Of a stretch of 64,000 nt of DNA, positions 8,806 through 18,221 are shown piece after piece. Every line of letters starts with the position of its first letter. The stretch's first letter is position 1. Made by a program: the position numbers and the translations under genes. The notes beneath the pieces were generated by a model that saw only the letters and a program-made list of their open reading frames with translations, had not been told where the DNA came from and did no database searches. The DNA lies in contig NZ_JALJCW010000001.1 in NCBI RefSeq assembly GCF_023634025.1, positions 1,153,501 through 1,217,500 of the forward strand, given 5' to 3'. The stretch is from Hanstruepera flava. Lineage in GTDB: Bacteria > Bacteroidota > Bacteroidia > Flavobacteriales > Flavobacteriaceae.

Positions 8806-9420
8806 TTATTGGGTTTTTGTTACGCTTATATTTCCATTAACAGTATGCAGCGTTATTTTATTTATTCCATTATTAATGGTCTGCTGTTTAATACTACCGT
8901 TTTTTGATTTTAAGTTTAATTCAGCGGCATTAGTATTTACATCTATATTTCCGTGCAACGTATTAACCAATAAGTTGCCTGAAAAAGCCGTTGCATTAAA
9001 ATGCCCATTTAGTAATTGGGCTATTAAGTTTTCGTATATTCCATTTACAAAAACAGAAGCTATATCACTCGATGTATCAACCGCCAAATGTTCTGGAATT
9101 ACCACAGTTAGTTCTATTGATATTTTTTTATGGGCGCTTAACTTATCATCTGGAAGTGTAAATAAAGGTTGGTATGCACTTCCCAAAAACAGTGTGTCGT
9201 GTTTCCTATAAGCTTGAAGAATAACTTGTTCAAAATTCTCACCTTCAATATTTAAAGTTATGTCCGCAACATTGGTTTTTTGGGTTGATATATCTATCTT
9301 AAACATCCCGTCTCCAGAAATAGAAACCGCAGTTATTTGTGAGGCATCTATTTGTTCTTGGATTATTTTTTGGGCAAATAGATGACCTGATAAAAAAAGG
9401 AAAAGAATAACTGTTCTCAT
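8806..9420 (-). CDS. Exported DUF4097-like beta-helix protein
   Basis: Hypothetical exported protein of 204 residues. A signal peptide (MRTVILFLFLSGHLFAQ) precedes a sequence of short beta strands with repeating V/I-N-T-x-x-G-x-I/L patterns (GNLLVNTLHGNIDVNTNAAELNLKSKNGSIKQQTI), which is the appearance of DUF4097/head-GIN-type right-handed beta solenoids. No catalytic residues stand out. It lies between the dksA-like gene and lspA, downstream of an apparent terminator hairpin, so it may have its own promoter or depend on read-through. Function is unknown; a periplasmic or surface adhesin-like role is only a guess. Confidence 0.75.
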   Translation of the reverse strand: MRTVILFLFLSGHLFAQKIIQEQIDASQITAVSISGDGMFKIDISTQKTNVADITLNIEGENFEQVILQAYRKHDTLFLGSAYQPLFTLPDDKLSAHKKISIELTVVIPEHLAVDTSSDIASVFVNGIYENLIAQLLNGHFNATAFSGNLLVNTLHGNIDVNTNAAELNLKSKNGSIKQQTINNGINKITLHTVNGNISVTKTQ

Positions 9421-9457
9421 AAAAACAAAAAACGCTCCAATTTATATCGAAGCGTTT
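9421..9457 (-). terminator. Intrinsic terminator after the dksA-like gene
   Basis: On the minus strand AAACGCT and AGCGTTT form a 7-bp stem around a 14-base loop and are followed by TTTTGTTTTT. It lies 21 bases after the dksA-like stop and touches the start of the DUF4097-like gene. Confidence 0.6.
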
Positions 9458-9478
9458 AGATTTATAGTAGCAGAATGT

Positions 9479-9859
9479 TTATTGCATGTTTTTTGCTTCG
9501 ATACTCAACGTGGCATGAGGCACTAACTTTAAACGTTCTTTACTTATTAGCTTTTTAGTAACACGGCAAATACCATAGGTCTTATTTTCAATACGAATAA
9601 GAGCGTTTTTTAAATCGCGAATAAATTTTTCTTGTCTAATTGCCAATTGCGAATTGGCTTCCTTACTCATGGTTTCACTTCCCTCTTCAAAAGCTTTAAA
9701 TGTAGGAGAGGTATCATCTGTACCATTGTTATGGTCATTCATATAAGCACTTTTAATAAGCTCTAAATCGTGTTGTGCCTTATCTATCTTCTCCTGAATA
9801 AGTTTTTTGAATTCAGCTAAATCCTTATCTGAATATCTTACGTTTGTATCTACACCCAT
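9479..9859 (-). CDS. TraR/DksA-family regulator with degenerate zinc finger
   Basis: RNA-polymerase secondary-channel regulator homologue of 126 residues. It has an N-terminal coiled coil (about 12-92) and the C-terminal block GICRVTKKLISKERLKLVPHA that corresponds to the DksA zinc finger, but only one cysteine (Cys98) of the canonical four remains, so zinc binding in the usual way is unlikely. This cysteine-poor form appears typical of Bacteroidota. Acidic residues that may correspond to the coiled-coil tip lie in GTDDTSPTF (46-54). It starts four bases after the ileS stop, in the conserved order ileS-dksA-lspA. Confidence 0.88.
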   Translation of the reverse strand: MGVDTNVRYSDKDLAEFKKLIQEKIDKAQHDLELIKSAYMNDHNNGTDDTSPTFKAFEEGSETMSKEANSQLAIRQEKFIRDLKNALIRIENKTYGICRVTKKLISKERLKLVPHATLSIEAKNMQ

Positions 9860-9863
9860 AATC

Positions 9864-12800
9864 TTAATGTTTTTGAATAAATAATCTGGTATTTACATCA
9901 TCGAAAACAATTTCTATACCATTATTTATTTGATCTTTTATTTCTAATTCTTTTGTTAATGTTTCTGCCTTTATATAGGCCATGTTCGTTTCAATTGCTT
10001 CAACTATTTTTTCATCTTTTTGAAGTATCACATCAATTCTATCTGTGACTTCAAATCCTGAATCTTTACGTAAGTTTTGAATACGATTTACGAGCTCACG
10101 AGCAATTCCTTCTTTTCGTAAATCATCAGAAATTGTAACATCTAAAGCTACTGTTAAATTGCCTTCATTGGCCACTAACCAGCCTTCAATATCTTGAGAA
10201 GTAATTTCTACATCTTCGAGTCCTAAAGTAAGACTTTTTCCGTTAATTTCAACCGCTATTTCTCCATTTTGCTCGATTTTTTTAATATCATCGGCCGTAA
10301 ATTGCATAATAGTACTGGCTATAACCTTCATATCCTTACCAAAACGAGGGCCTAAAACCTTAAAGTTTGGTTTAATCTGCTTCACCAAAATATCAGACGC
10401 ATCTTCTAACAACTCAATTTCTTTAACATTTACCTCATGCTTTATCAAATTAGCTACTGCTAAAATTTCTTCCTTTTGTTGTTTGCTATCAACCGGAATC
10501 ATTATTTTTTGCAGTGGCTGACGTACTTTTATCTTCTCTTTAGCTCTTAACGACAATACTAACGATGATATTGTTTGTGCATTTTCCATTTTACGCTCTA
10601 AGCTTTTATCTACAAAACTTTCATCGTATTTCGGAAACTCTGCCAAATGTACACTCTCAACATTTTCTTTTTGTGTTACTTGTGTTAAGTCTTGGTAAAG
10701 TTTATCCATGTAAAATGGTGCAATTGGCGCACCTAATTTTGCAAGCGTTACCATACATGTATAAAGCGTTTGATAAGCTGAAATTTTATCGGTTTGGTAA
10801 TCGCCTTTCCAAAAACGTCTTCTACTTAAACGCACATACCAGTTACTTAAATATTCTTGTGTAAAGTCTGATATAGCTCTTGCTGCTTTAGTAGGTTCGT
10901 ATTCTGCATAGAATTCATCTACCTTTTTAATAAGCGTATGTAGTTCAGATAAAATCCAACGGTCTAACTCTGGACGTTCTTCTAACGGAATATCTGCTTC
11001 GCTATAATTGAATTTATCTAAATTGGTATATAAACTGAAGAATGAGTAAGTATTGTAAAGTGTTCCGAAGAATTTACGTTTTACTTCCTCAATACCATCT
11101 ACATCAAATTTTAGGTTGTCCCAAGGGTTTGCGTTTGAAATCATGTACCAACGTGTGGCATCTGCACCATAAGTTGATAAGGTTTCAAAAGGATCTGTAG
11201 CATTCCCTAAACGTTTAGACATTTTTTGTCCGTTTTTGTCTAATACCAATCCGTTAGACACCACATTTTTATAGGCTACCGAATCAAAAACCATGGTTCC
11301 AATAGCATGTAGCGTATAAAACCAACCACGTGTTTGGTCAACACCTTCAGCTATGAAATCGGCAGGAAATGATTCGTTCTGGTCAATTTTTTCTTTGTTT
11401 TCAAACGGATAATGCCATTGTGCATAAGGCATAGAACCAGAATCGAACCAAACATCAATTAAGTCTGCTTCACGCGTCATTGGTTGTCCAGATGGCGATA
11501 CGAGCACAATTTCATCAACAATGTTTTTATGTAAATCTAACTTTGCATAGTTTTCTTCGGAATTGTTTCCTACTTCAAAATCAGCAAAAATATCAGCTTT
11601 CATTACGCCAGCCTCAATAGCTTTTGCCATTTCAGCTTTTAGTTCCTTAACTGAACCGATACAGATTTCTTCTTTCCCATCTTCGGTTCTCCATATAGGC
11701 AGAGGAATTCCCCAATAACGCGAACGCGATAAGTTCCAATCGTTGGCATTAGCAAGCCAATTCCCAAAACGACCCGTTCCAGTTGCTTTTGGTTTCCAAT
11801 TAATGGTTTCATTCAATTCAAACATTCTGTCTTTAACATCAGTCACTTTTATAAACCAAGAATCTAACGGATAGTAAAGAATTGGTTTATCCGTTCGCCA
11901 ACAGTTAGGATAGCTGTGTTTGTATTTTTCAACCTTAAAGGCTTTATTTTCGGTTTTTAATTTAATAGCTAACTCTACATCAACTGATCTTTCAGGAGCT
12001 TCGCCATCATTGTAATATTCATTTTTCACATATTTCCCAGCAAATTCACCCATTTCTGGACGGAATTTACCTTGTAAATCTACAAGTGGCACCAAGTTTC
12101 CATTCTCATCTTTTACCAACATTGGTGGTACTTCAGGTGTTGCTTGTTTAGCAACCAAAGCATCATCGGCTCCAAAGGTTGGCGCAGTATGTACAATTCC
12201 AGTTCCGTCTTCTGTCGTTACGAAATCTCCAGCAATAACTCTGAAGGCGTTCTCTGGATTGTCATTTGGCAAGGCATAAGGCAATAACTGCTCATAAGTT
12301 ATCCCAACTAAATCAGCTCCTTTAAATTCCTTAATAACATAGTAAGGGATTTTTTTGTCTCCTGATTTATAATCTAGTAATTCTGATTTTTCCTCAACAC
12401 GGTTATATTTTCCTGAAAATTGATAATTCACTAATTTTTTAGCCAATATCACATTCATAGGTTCAAACGTGTATTGATTATAAGTTTCAACTAAAACGTA
12501 TTCTATTTTTGGACCAACAGTTAAAGCTGTGTTGCTTGGAAGCGTCCAAGGCGTGGTAGTCCAAGCCAAGAAATGAATGGTTCCTTCGTTTTGTAAAAAG
12601 TCAGGAAGCGATGCTTCATTAGCTTTAAACTGCGCAACAACCGTTGTATCTGTTACATCTTGATAGGTTCCTGGTTGGTTCAACTCATGCGAACTTAATC
12701 CTGTACCAGCTTTTGGAGAGTATGGTTGAATGGTATAACCTTTATACAACAAACTTTTGTTATATATCTGTTTTAGTAACCACCAAACCGATTCCATGTA

Positions 12801-13280
12801 TTTAGGTTCGTAGGTAATGTATGGATCGTCCATATCAACCCAGTAACCCATTTTTTGAGTCAGGTCATTCCAAACATCAGTGTAACGCATAACTGCTTTA
12901 CGGCAGGCAGCGTTGTAATCTTCAACCGAAATGGTTTTACCAATATCTTCTTTTGTAATTCCCAATTCTTTTTCCACACCTAATTCAATAGGTAATCCGT
13001 GGGTATCCCAACCAGCTTTACGCTTTACTTGGAAACCTTTCATGGTTTTGTAACGGGGAAAAATATCTTTGATAGCACGTGCTAATACGTGGTGCACACC
13101 AGGCAATCCATTTGCAGAAGGTGGCCCTTCAAAAAACACATACGGTTTGTGACCTTCTCGTGTAGTAACGCTTTTTTCAAATATGTTATGTTCTTCCCAA
13201 TAGTTTTGAATTTCTTCAGCTACTTTTGGTAAGTTAAGTCCTTTATATTCAGGAAATTTAGTGCTCATGAGTACATTCAT
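9864..13280 (-). CDS. ileS: Isoleucyl-tRNA synthetase, type 2, with GVHH signature
   Basis: Class I synthetase charging tRNA-Ile (1138 residues). It carries the editing domain (TTTPWTLPSNTALTVGP near 240-256), KMSKR near residue 687 (NGQKMSKRLGN) and a long C-terminal anticodon-binding region. The first class I signature is not HxGH but GVHH at 61-64 (GPPSANGLPGVHHVLAR), i.e. first and third residues swapped, as reported for a subset of type 2 IleRS linked to very high mupirocin tolerance. Length and the eukaryote-like architecture fit type 2. The ATG at 13268 (MSTKFPEYKG) is an alternative start and agrees better with my memory of homologues. Confidence 0.97.
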   Translation of the reverse strand: MNVLMSTKFPEYKGLNLPKVAEEIQNYWEEHNIFEKSVTTREGHKPYVFFEGPPSANGLPGVHHVLARAIKDIFPRYKTMKGFQVKRKAGWDTHGLPIELGVEKELGITKEDIGKTISVEDYNAACRKAVMRYTDVWNDLTQKMGYWVDMDDPYITYEPKYMESVWWLLKQIYNKSLLYKGYTIQPYSPKAGTGLSSHELNQPGTYQDVTDTTVVAQFKANEASLPDFLQNEGTIHFLAWTTTPWTLPSNTALTVGPKIEYVLVETYNQYTFEPMNVILAKKLVNYQFSGKYNRVEEKSELLDYKSGDKKIPYYVIKEFKGADLVGITYEQLLPYALPNDNPENAFRVIAGDFVTTEDGTGIVHTAPTFGADDALVAKQATPEVPPMLVKDENGNLVPLVDLQGKFRPEMGEFAGKYVKNEYYNDGEAPERSVDVELAIKLKTENKAFKVEKYKHSYPNCWRTDKPILYYPLDSWFIKVTDVKDRMFELNETINWKPKATGTGRFGNWLANANDWNLSRSRYWGIPLPIWRTEDGKEEICIGSVKELKAEMAKAIEAGVMKADIFADFEVGNNSEENYAKLDLHKNIVDEIVLVSPSGQPMTREADLIDVWFDSGSMPYAQWHYPFENKEKIDQNESFPADFIAEGVDQTRGWFYTLHAIGTMVFDSVAYKNVVSNGLVLDKNGQKMSKRLGNATDPFETLSTYGADATRWYMISNANPWDNLKFDVDGIEEVKRKFFGTLYNTYSFFSLYTNLDKFNYSEADIPLEERPELDRWILSELHTLIKKVDEFYAEYEPTKAARAISDFTQEYLSNWYVRLSRRRFWKGDYQTDKISAYQTLYTCMVTLAKLGAPIAPFYMDKLYQDLTQVTQKENVESVHLAEFPKYDESFVDKSLERKMENAQTISSLVLSLRAKEKIKVRQPLQKIMIPVDSKQQKEEILAVANLIKHEVNVKEIELLEDASDILVKQIKPNFKVLGPRFGKDMKVIASTIMQFTADDIKKIEQNGEIAVEINGKSLTLGLEDVEITSQDIEGWLVANEGNLTVALDVTISDDLRKEGIARELVNRIQNLRKDSGFEVTDRIDVILQKDEKIVEAIETNMAYIKAETLTKELEIKDQINNGIEIVFDDVNTRLFIQKH

Positions 13281-13338
13281 TCTTTTCGACCTGCGAAATT
13301 AATGAATTTTGACAAAACAGACCTTGGTTTAGAGGTTT

Positions 13339-14700
13339 TTAAACAATAAAACTTACTAAATCTTCAATCTTTGAAATCATTTGGATTTTAATAACTGTAT
13401 TTTTTAAAGCTATTTTGTTGTATTTGGAAACAAAAATGGTAGAAAATCCTAATTTTTCAGCTTCCAGAATACGCTGTCCCACACGCTGTACTGGACGAAT
13501 TTCTCCTGACAAACCAACCTCGGCAGCAAAACAAAAATCACGTTGTAAAGCTTCATCTTCATTAGAAGATAAAATTGCAGCTACCACTGCTAAATCTATT
13601 GCTGGGTCATCAACCGTGATGCCTCCAGTTATATTTAGAAAGACATCTTTGGCGCCAAGTCGGAATCCTGCTCGCTTTTCCAATACTGCCAGTAACATAT
13701 TCAAACGTTTGGCATTAAAACCGGTTGCAGAACGTTGAGGCGTACCATAAACGGCTGTACTTACCAAAGCCTGCACTTCAATCATTAATGGTCGCATACC
13801 TTCTAATGTAGCAGCTATGGCATTACCTGAAAGTTCTTCATCCTTTTTTGAAATTAAAATCTCACTCGGGTTTGAGACTTCACGTAAACCAGAACCTTGC
13901 ATTTCATAAATACCCAATTCGTTAGTAGAACCAAAACGATTTTTGTTGGCTCGCAAAATTCTAAACACATGATTGCGGTCACCTTCAAATTGTAAAACCG
14001 TATCGACCATATGCTCTAAAATTTTTGGTCCCGCAATATTGCCATCTTTAGTAATATGACCAATTAACAAAACTGGTGTTGCGGTTTCTTTAGCAAATTT
14101 GATAAACTCCGTAGTGCATTCCTTTATTTGCGATATACTTCCCGAAGAGGATTCTATATAATCACTATGTAGTGTTTGAATAGAATCAATCACTACAATA
14201 TCTGGCTCCAAATCCTCAATTTGTTTAAAGATATTTTGAGTTTTGGTTTCAGTTAAAATGTAGCAATTATTGCTGTTGGGATTAATGCGTTGAGCCCGCA
14301 TTTTTATTTGTTTCTGGCTTTCCTCTCCAGAAACATATAGCGTTTTATAAGGTAGTTTTAATGCAATTTGCAATAGTAAGGTGCTTTTACCAATACCTGG
14401 CTCACCTCCCAATAATGTTAAGGAGCCTGGAACAATTCCTCCACCCAAAACTCGGTTAAACTCGCCATCACTTGTAAGCATTCTAGCATCTTGCGACACA
14501 TCAATTTCATTAATCAATAATGGTTTTGAAGCTCGCTTAATTTTAGTGGAATTTGAAGATTTCCAATCACTTTTTTCGGGCTTTTGAATAACTTCTTCGG
14601 CAATGGTATTCCACTCTTTACAAGCATTACATTGCCCTTGCCATTTAGCATATTGCGTACCACAATTCTGGCAATAAAAAGTTGTTTTTACTTTAGCCAT
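13339..14700 (-). CDS. radA: DNA repair protein RadA/Sms
   Basis: RecA-like ATPase that promotes branch migration and processing of recombination intermediates. The 453-residue protein has a C4 zinc finger (Cys10, Cys13, Cys24, Cys27), Walker A GEPGIGKST (99-107), Walker B IVVIDSIQTL, the RadA-specific KNRFGS motif, and a C-terminal Lon-like domain (GGITVDDPAIDLAVVAAIL). Length is standard. The start overlaps the stop of the pseudo-esterase by one base (TAATG), so the two are probably co-translated, although no functional connection is known. Confidence 0.97.
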   Translation of the reverse strand: MAKVKTTFYCQNCGTQYAKWQGQCNACKEWNTIAEEVIQKPEKSDWKSSNSTKIKRASKPLLINEIDVSQDARMLTSDGEFNRVLGGGIVPGSLTLLGGEPGIGKSTLLLQIALKLPYKTLYVSGEESQKQIKMRAQRINPNSNNCYILTETKTQNIFKQIEDLEPDIVVIDSIQTLHSDYIESSSGSISQIKECTTEFIKFAKETATPVLLIGHITKDGNIAGPKILEHMVDTVLQFEGDRNHVFRILRANKNRFGSTNELGIYEMQGSGLREVSNPSEILISKKDEELSGNAIAATLEGMRPLMIEVQALVSTAVYGTPQRSATGFNAKRLNMLLAVLEKRAGFRLGAKDVFLNITGGITVDDPAIDLAVVAAILSSNEDEALQRDFCFAAEVGLSGEIRPVQRVGQRILEAEKLGFSTIFVSKYNKIALKNTVIKIQMISKIEDLVSFIV

Positions 14701-15848
14701 TAATATCCGAAATCAGCTTTTATTGCATCTGCCCTACGTAGCATTTCATCTTTTGTAATACCTGCTATCTCATCAAGAACAAAAGCAGATTGATACGTTT
14801 TCATTGCTTTCTTAGGTTCGCCTGTTTCTTCGTAAAAACGAGCTAGGTAATAATTACCCAAAAGTGTCTCTGGGTATTCTTTTCTAGCTATTTTTCCTAA
14901 ATCCTCTAAATACTCAAACTTTTCGGTTTTATCAATGGCAGCTTCAATAGCATTAAAGTCGTTGATGAGAATTTGCTTTTGTATTCCAAATAAATCTTCA
15001 ATAGTTTGATACTTTTCAGTTAAATACTCAACTGGAGAACCTTCAAGTTTTAAAATGGTTTCTTTATACTCTGTCTTGCTTATGGGTTTAAAAACCAAGA
15101 ATATATCCTCTAAAGCGTTTGGAATAGCATGTGCTGGAAGCTCATAGTGAGTAGACTTCTCAAAATTATCAAAACTATACAGCAAATTTTTATTTTCCAA
15201 AGTACTTATAGCATTATTCAGTTCTGTTACTCCTGATTTTATGTGCTTGATATCATTATCAGAAGTGGCCATGTAATAAAATAGTTTGCCTTCGGATTTT
15301 GAGAGCTTTTCGGACAAGTAATTTGTCATGTCTGGTGCTAAATCTGGACTTATTGTAACATAAGCTTGAAATAAAGGCTGCGGCTTAAGTAAAAAATAAT
15401 TTATAAAATTAGCCGTTTCACCATGACCAACTATTACTCGAAATTCTACCGTTCTATAAGTGCTATCTAGATATGGAAGGAGTTCCATACCTATAAATTC
15501 GAAAAATGCTGCACCGCTTTCAATGGGTAATGAATTTTGTTCGGAATAGATGATATCTGAACTACGACTATCAACCTGATTAATCCCAACAACAATAGAC
15601 TCTGGCATATCTTCCCAATACGAGTAATAATCTACATTTCCTGCAACGGCTTCAAACAAATAGTCGCCATCTAAAACTAAAATAATGGGATAAGCTTTAT
15701 CTTCATTAGAATCATAACCCCTAGGGAGTTGAATTTTAACTTCACGTGTTTCTCCTAATTTTGCTGATTCAAACGGTTCGTAAATCACTTGGGCAATGGC
15801 GCTTTGCATGCATGCTATTAGTGCAAAAAGACAGATTAGTTGTTTCAT
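14700..15848 (-). CDS. Exported alpha/beta-hydrolase-like protein lacking the nucleophile serine, with C-terminal TPR-like tail
   Basis: 382-residue exported protein (signal peptide 1-20, MKQLICLFALIACMQSAIAQ). Residues 25-270 resemble the esterase D/enterochelin-esterase fold (VKIQLPRGYD, IILVLDGDYLF), but the nucleophile elbow, normally GHSxGG, reads GHGETA (141-146), with Gly143 where Ser should be. A catalytic role by the usual mechanism is therefore unlikely. The tail from about 290 is helical and includes LLGNYYLARFYEETGEPKKAMKTYQSAF, a TPR-like unit. It precedes radA with a one-base overlap. It may be a binding or scaffolding protein. Confidence 0.75.
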   Translation of the reverse strand: MKQLICLFALIACMQSAIAQVIYEPFESAKLGETREVKIQLPRGYDSNEDKAYPIILVLDGDYLFEAVAGNVDYYSYWEDMPESIVVGINQVDSRSSDIIYSEQNSLPIESGAAFFEFIGMELLPYLDSTYRTVEFRVIVGHGETANFINYFLLKPQPLFQAYVTISPDLAPDMTNYLSEKLSKSEGKLFYYMATSDNDIKHIKSGVTELNNAISTLENKNLLYSFDNFEKSTHYELPAHAIPNALEDIFLVFKPISKTEYKETILKLEGSPVEYLTEKYQTIEDLFGIQKQILINDFNAIEAAIDKTEKFEYLEDLGKIARKEYPETLLGNYYLARFYEETGEPKKAMKTYQSAFVLDEIAGITKDEMLRRADAIKADFGY

Positions 15849-15928
15849 TTTAAAACGGTTAAATATTCATGGCAAGTTATGAAATTAAGCCATAAGTATA
15901 AAAGAAATTTACCGTATTGAAATTGTTT

Positions 15929-16897
15929 TTATTCTGCTTTTAAGGCCTTGTTTCTATTATAGACTGGCAATAGCAATAAAGATAATCCGCCTAATCCAAC
16001 AAGTACAATAGTTTGAGAAGTCCAAACTATCCATCCAAAAGCAATACTAGGTTCTTCAGGAATTGCAAAAATTGAAAACGCAGCATAAACGGCAACTGGA
16101 TAAGAACCAATTCCACCATTTGTAGCGGCTATACTAAAACTAGCCGAAATAAAACCTATTAGTACAGCACCAAATGGAATGCCGTGTAATTCTTCAAGGG
16201 CGAATGATGTAACGTAAAACATCATAACATACATAAACCAAATGAAGAGGGTGTGAAAAATAAAAGCCCATTTTTTCTTCATTTTAAAAATAGACAAAAT
16301 ACCTTCAACCAAGCCAGATACAAATGTTTTTATTTTTATCGCAAAAGCTGATTGGCTTTTTTTTATGTAAACAATAAACAAAATACCAAAAACTAATAAT
16401 CCAAGAACACCAATAATTAAACTTTTAGGATTAAATGATTCGGTTAAAAACGCCATTATAAAATCAAACTGAAGAAATAAGGTAAAAACAACAATACCCA
16501 TAACCACAACTAAATCGGCAACACGTTCGGCAACTATGGTTCCAAATCCTTTTTCAAAAGGCACGTCTTCATATGTTGTAATAATAGATGCTCTTGCAAC
16601 TTCGCCAGCTCGAGGAATGGTATAGTTTATTAAATAAGCCGAAAACACGGCCATAATACTATTTGGTAATTTTATGTTATAACCCATAGGTTCGAGCTGA
16701 AAACGCCACCTGTAAGCTCTGGATAAGTGACTTAAAAAGCCAAAAATCATACCGAGAACAATCCAAAAATAATCGGCTTTCTTAAAGTAAACCAATAACT
16801 CTGAAAACGACACTTTAGATAGTGAATACCATACTAAAAAAACTCCCAACAATATTGGGAGCCCTATTTTTAATATTTTTTTCACGTATGAATTCAA
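15929..16897 (-). CDS. UPF0104/lysylphosphatidylglycerol-synthase-type flippase domain membrane protein
   Basis: Integral membrane protein of 322 residues with about eight hydrophobic segments, matching the stand-alone membrane domain of MprF/AglD2 (UPF0104). Characteristic pieces are the RAYRWRFQLEPMGY loop, the AVFSAYLINYTIPRAGEVARA block and GGIGSYPVAVYAAF near the C terminus. In MprF this domain moves aminoacylated lipid across the membrane; no synthase domain is present here, so the substrate cannot be inferred. It starts three bases after panD in the panC-panD-UPF0104 operon, a neighbourhood I recall in other flavobacteria. Confidence 0.88.
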   Translation of the reverse strand: MNSYVKKILKIGLPILLGVFLVWYSLSKVSFSELLVYFKKADYFWIVLGMIFGFLSHLSRAYRWRFQLEPMGYNIKLPNSIMAVFSAYLINYTIPRAGEVARASIITTYEDVPFEKGFGTIVAERVADLVVVMGIVVFTLFLQFDFIMAFLTESFNPKSLIIGVLGLLVFGILFIVYIKKSQSAFAIKIKTFVSGLVEGILSIFKMKKKWAFIFHTLFIWFMYVMMFYVTSFALEELHGIPFGAVLIGFISASFSIAATNGGIGSYPVAVYAAFSIFAIPEEPSIAFGWIVWTSQTIVLVGLGGLSLLLLPVYNRNKALKAE

Positions 16898-16900
16898 CTT

Positions 16901-17251
16901 TTAAATAAGCTTATTAGTGGCTTCGTCTGGAAACACCAATGATGGTTTAAACTTTTTAGCCTCTTCAATATCCATAAAGGCATAGGTAATTAAAATTAAA
17001 ACATCGCCAGGAGACACTAATCTAGCAGCGGCTCCATTCAACGTGATTTCGCCACTATCTCTAGGTCCAGGGATGGCATAAGTTTCTAATCGCGCACCAT
17101 TATTATTGTTAACGATTTGCACTTTTTCACCTTGTATAATGTTGGCTGCATCCATAAGATCTTCATCTATGGTTATACTTCCTATATAGTTCAGGTCTGC
17201 ACCTGTACATTTTACTCTGTGAATTTTAGATTTTACTACTTGAATTTGCAT
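16901..17251 (-). CDS. panD: Aspartate 1-decarboxylase
   Basis: Pyruvoyl-dependent enzyme making beta-alanine for pantothenate. The 116-residue proenzyme has the self-cleavage site Gly24-Ser25 within NYIGSITID, where Ser25 becomes the pyruvoyl group, and a conserved [20 protein letters not shown] block with Tyr in the expected place. It follows panC by 13 bases, so the two enzymes supplying and using beta-alanine are made together. Confidence 0.97.
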   Translation of the reverse strand: MQIQVVKSKIHRVKCTGADLNYIGSITIDEDLMDAANIIQGEKVQIVNNNNGARLETYAIPGPRDSGEITLNGAAARLVSPGDVLILITYAFMDIEEAKKFKPSLVFPDEATNKLI

Positions 17252-17264
17252 GCGGCAAAGATAA

Positions 17265-18113
17265 TTAATTTAATGCGATATTATCTATTAGTCTAATATC
17301 ATCTGCATATACAGCTATAAAGGCTCTGTATTGTTTTTTATGAGATTTTCTTATTACTGGTTTTAAGGTTGAGGTGTCCGCAATAATAAAATACTCTAAT
17401 TGCAATAATGCATTGTTAGCAAACTGTTTTTCAACCCATTCCGTAACTTCTTTAGCACTTTTTGTGCCAAACTTTTTTTTGGCAGAATTTAAAATTCTGT
17501 AGATAAAAGGTGCTTCTTTTTTATATTCAGGTTTAAGACGTTCGTTTCTAGAACTCATAGCTAACCCATCAGGTTCTCTATGTATTTTGCAACCATGCAC
17601 ATTTACCGGTATACTGTGCTTTTCTACAAGCTTTTTAATTATAGCTAACTGTTGAAAATCCTTTTCACCAAAATATGCGTTGTCAGGCTCTATAATTTCA
17701 AATAATCGTTTTACAATAGTACCAACACCGTCAAAATGTCCTTCCCTGAACTTCCCTTCCATTTCAAACTCCAATCCATCAAAAGAAAACCTTTCAGACT
17801 TGGTTTGACCTTCGTAAATATCCTCAACTGCGGGCGCATATACCATAATTTCGTTTGAAACGGTTTCAAGGAGTTTAATGTCACGCTCTAAAGTTCTGGG
17901 ATAGTTTTCTAGATCTGATGCGTTATTAAACTGTGTAGGATTGACAAAAATGCTTACCACAACCTGATTGTTGTTTTTTAACGCTTCTTCCACCAAACTT
18001 AAATGACCATCATGCAGTGCTCCCATTGTAGGAACAAAACCAAGAGATTGTTTCTTTTTCTTTAGAAAAGAAATTTCATTTTTAATTTTAGCTTTTTCTG
18101 TAAAAACCTTCAC
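17265..18113 (-). CDS. panC: Pantothenate synthetase
   Basis: Condenses pantoate and beta-alanine with ATP to give pantothenate. The 282-residue protein carries the HIGH-like [14 protein letters not shown] (28-41), [33 protein letters not shown] with its pantoate-binding residues, [14 protein letters not shown], and the KMSKS-like MSSRN. Length is standard. It is the first gene of panC-panD-UPF0104 and is divergent from the half glycogen-synthase gene over a 108-base intergenic region holding a promoter for each direction. Confidence 0.97.
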   Translation of the reverse strand: MKVFTEKAKIKNEISFLKKKKQSLGFVPTMGALHDGHLSLVEEALKNNNQVVVSIFVNPTQFNNASDLENYPRTLERDIKLLETVSNEIMVYAPAVEDIYEGQTKSERFSFDGLEFEMEGKFREGHFDGVGTIVKRLFEIIEPDNAYFGEKDFQQLAIIKKLVEKHSIPVNVHGCKIHREPDGLAMSSRNERLKPEYKKEAPFIYRILNSAKKKFGTKSAKEVTEWVEKQFANNALLQLEYFIIADTSTLKPVIRKSHKKQYRAFIAVYADDIRLIDNIALN

Positions 18114-18136
18114 CTTTAATAAAAAATTAACGCGTG

Positions 18137-18144
18137 CAAACTTA
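18137..18144 (-). promoter_or_regulatory. -7 promoter element of panC
   Basis: TAAGTTTG on the minus strand matches TAnnTTTG, 23 bases before the panC ATG. No convincing -33 TTG was seen at the usual spacing. Confidence 0.45.
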
Positions 18145-18175
18145 ATATTTTAAAGGCAATTTGCATAAATTTTTG

Positions 18176-18183
18176 TACTTTTG
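18176..18183 (+). promoter_or_regulatory. -7 promoter element of the half glycogen-synthase gene
   Basis: TACTTTTG matches TAnnTTTG and lies 38 bases before the ATG at 18222, giving a short leader. It is back to back with the panC promoter 31 bases away. Confidence 0.5.
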
Positions 18184-18221
18184 CGTGTTTTTTATTTTGA
18201 ATCTTCAAAACAATAAAATAT

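Noticed and set aside
13415-13738. Plus-strand 107-residue ORF opposite radA
   Set aside because: Shadow of a well-supported gene, no signal or motif.
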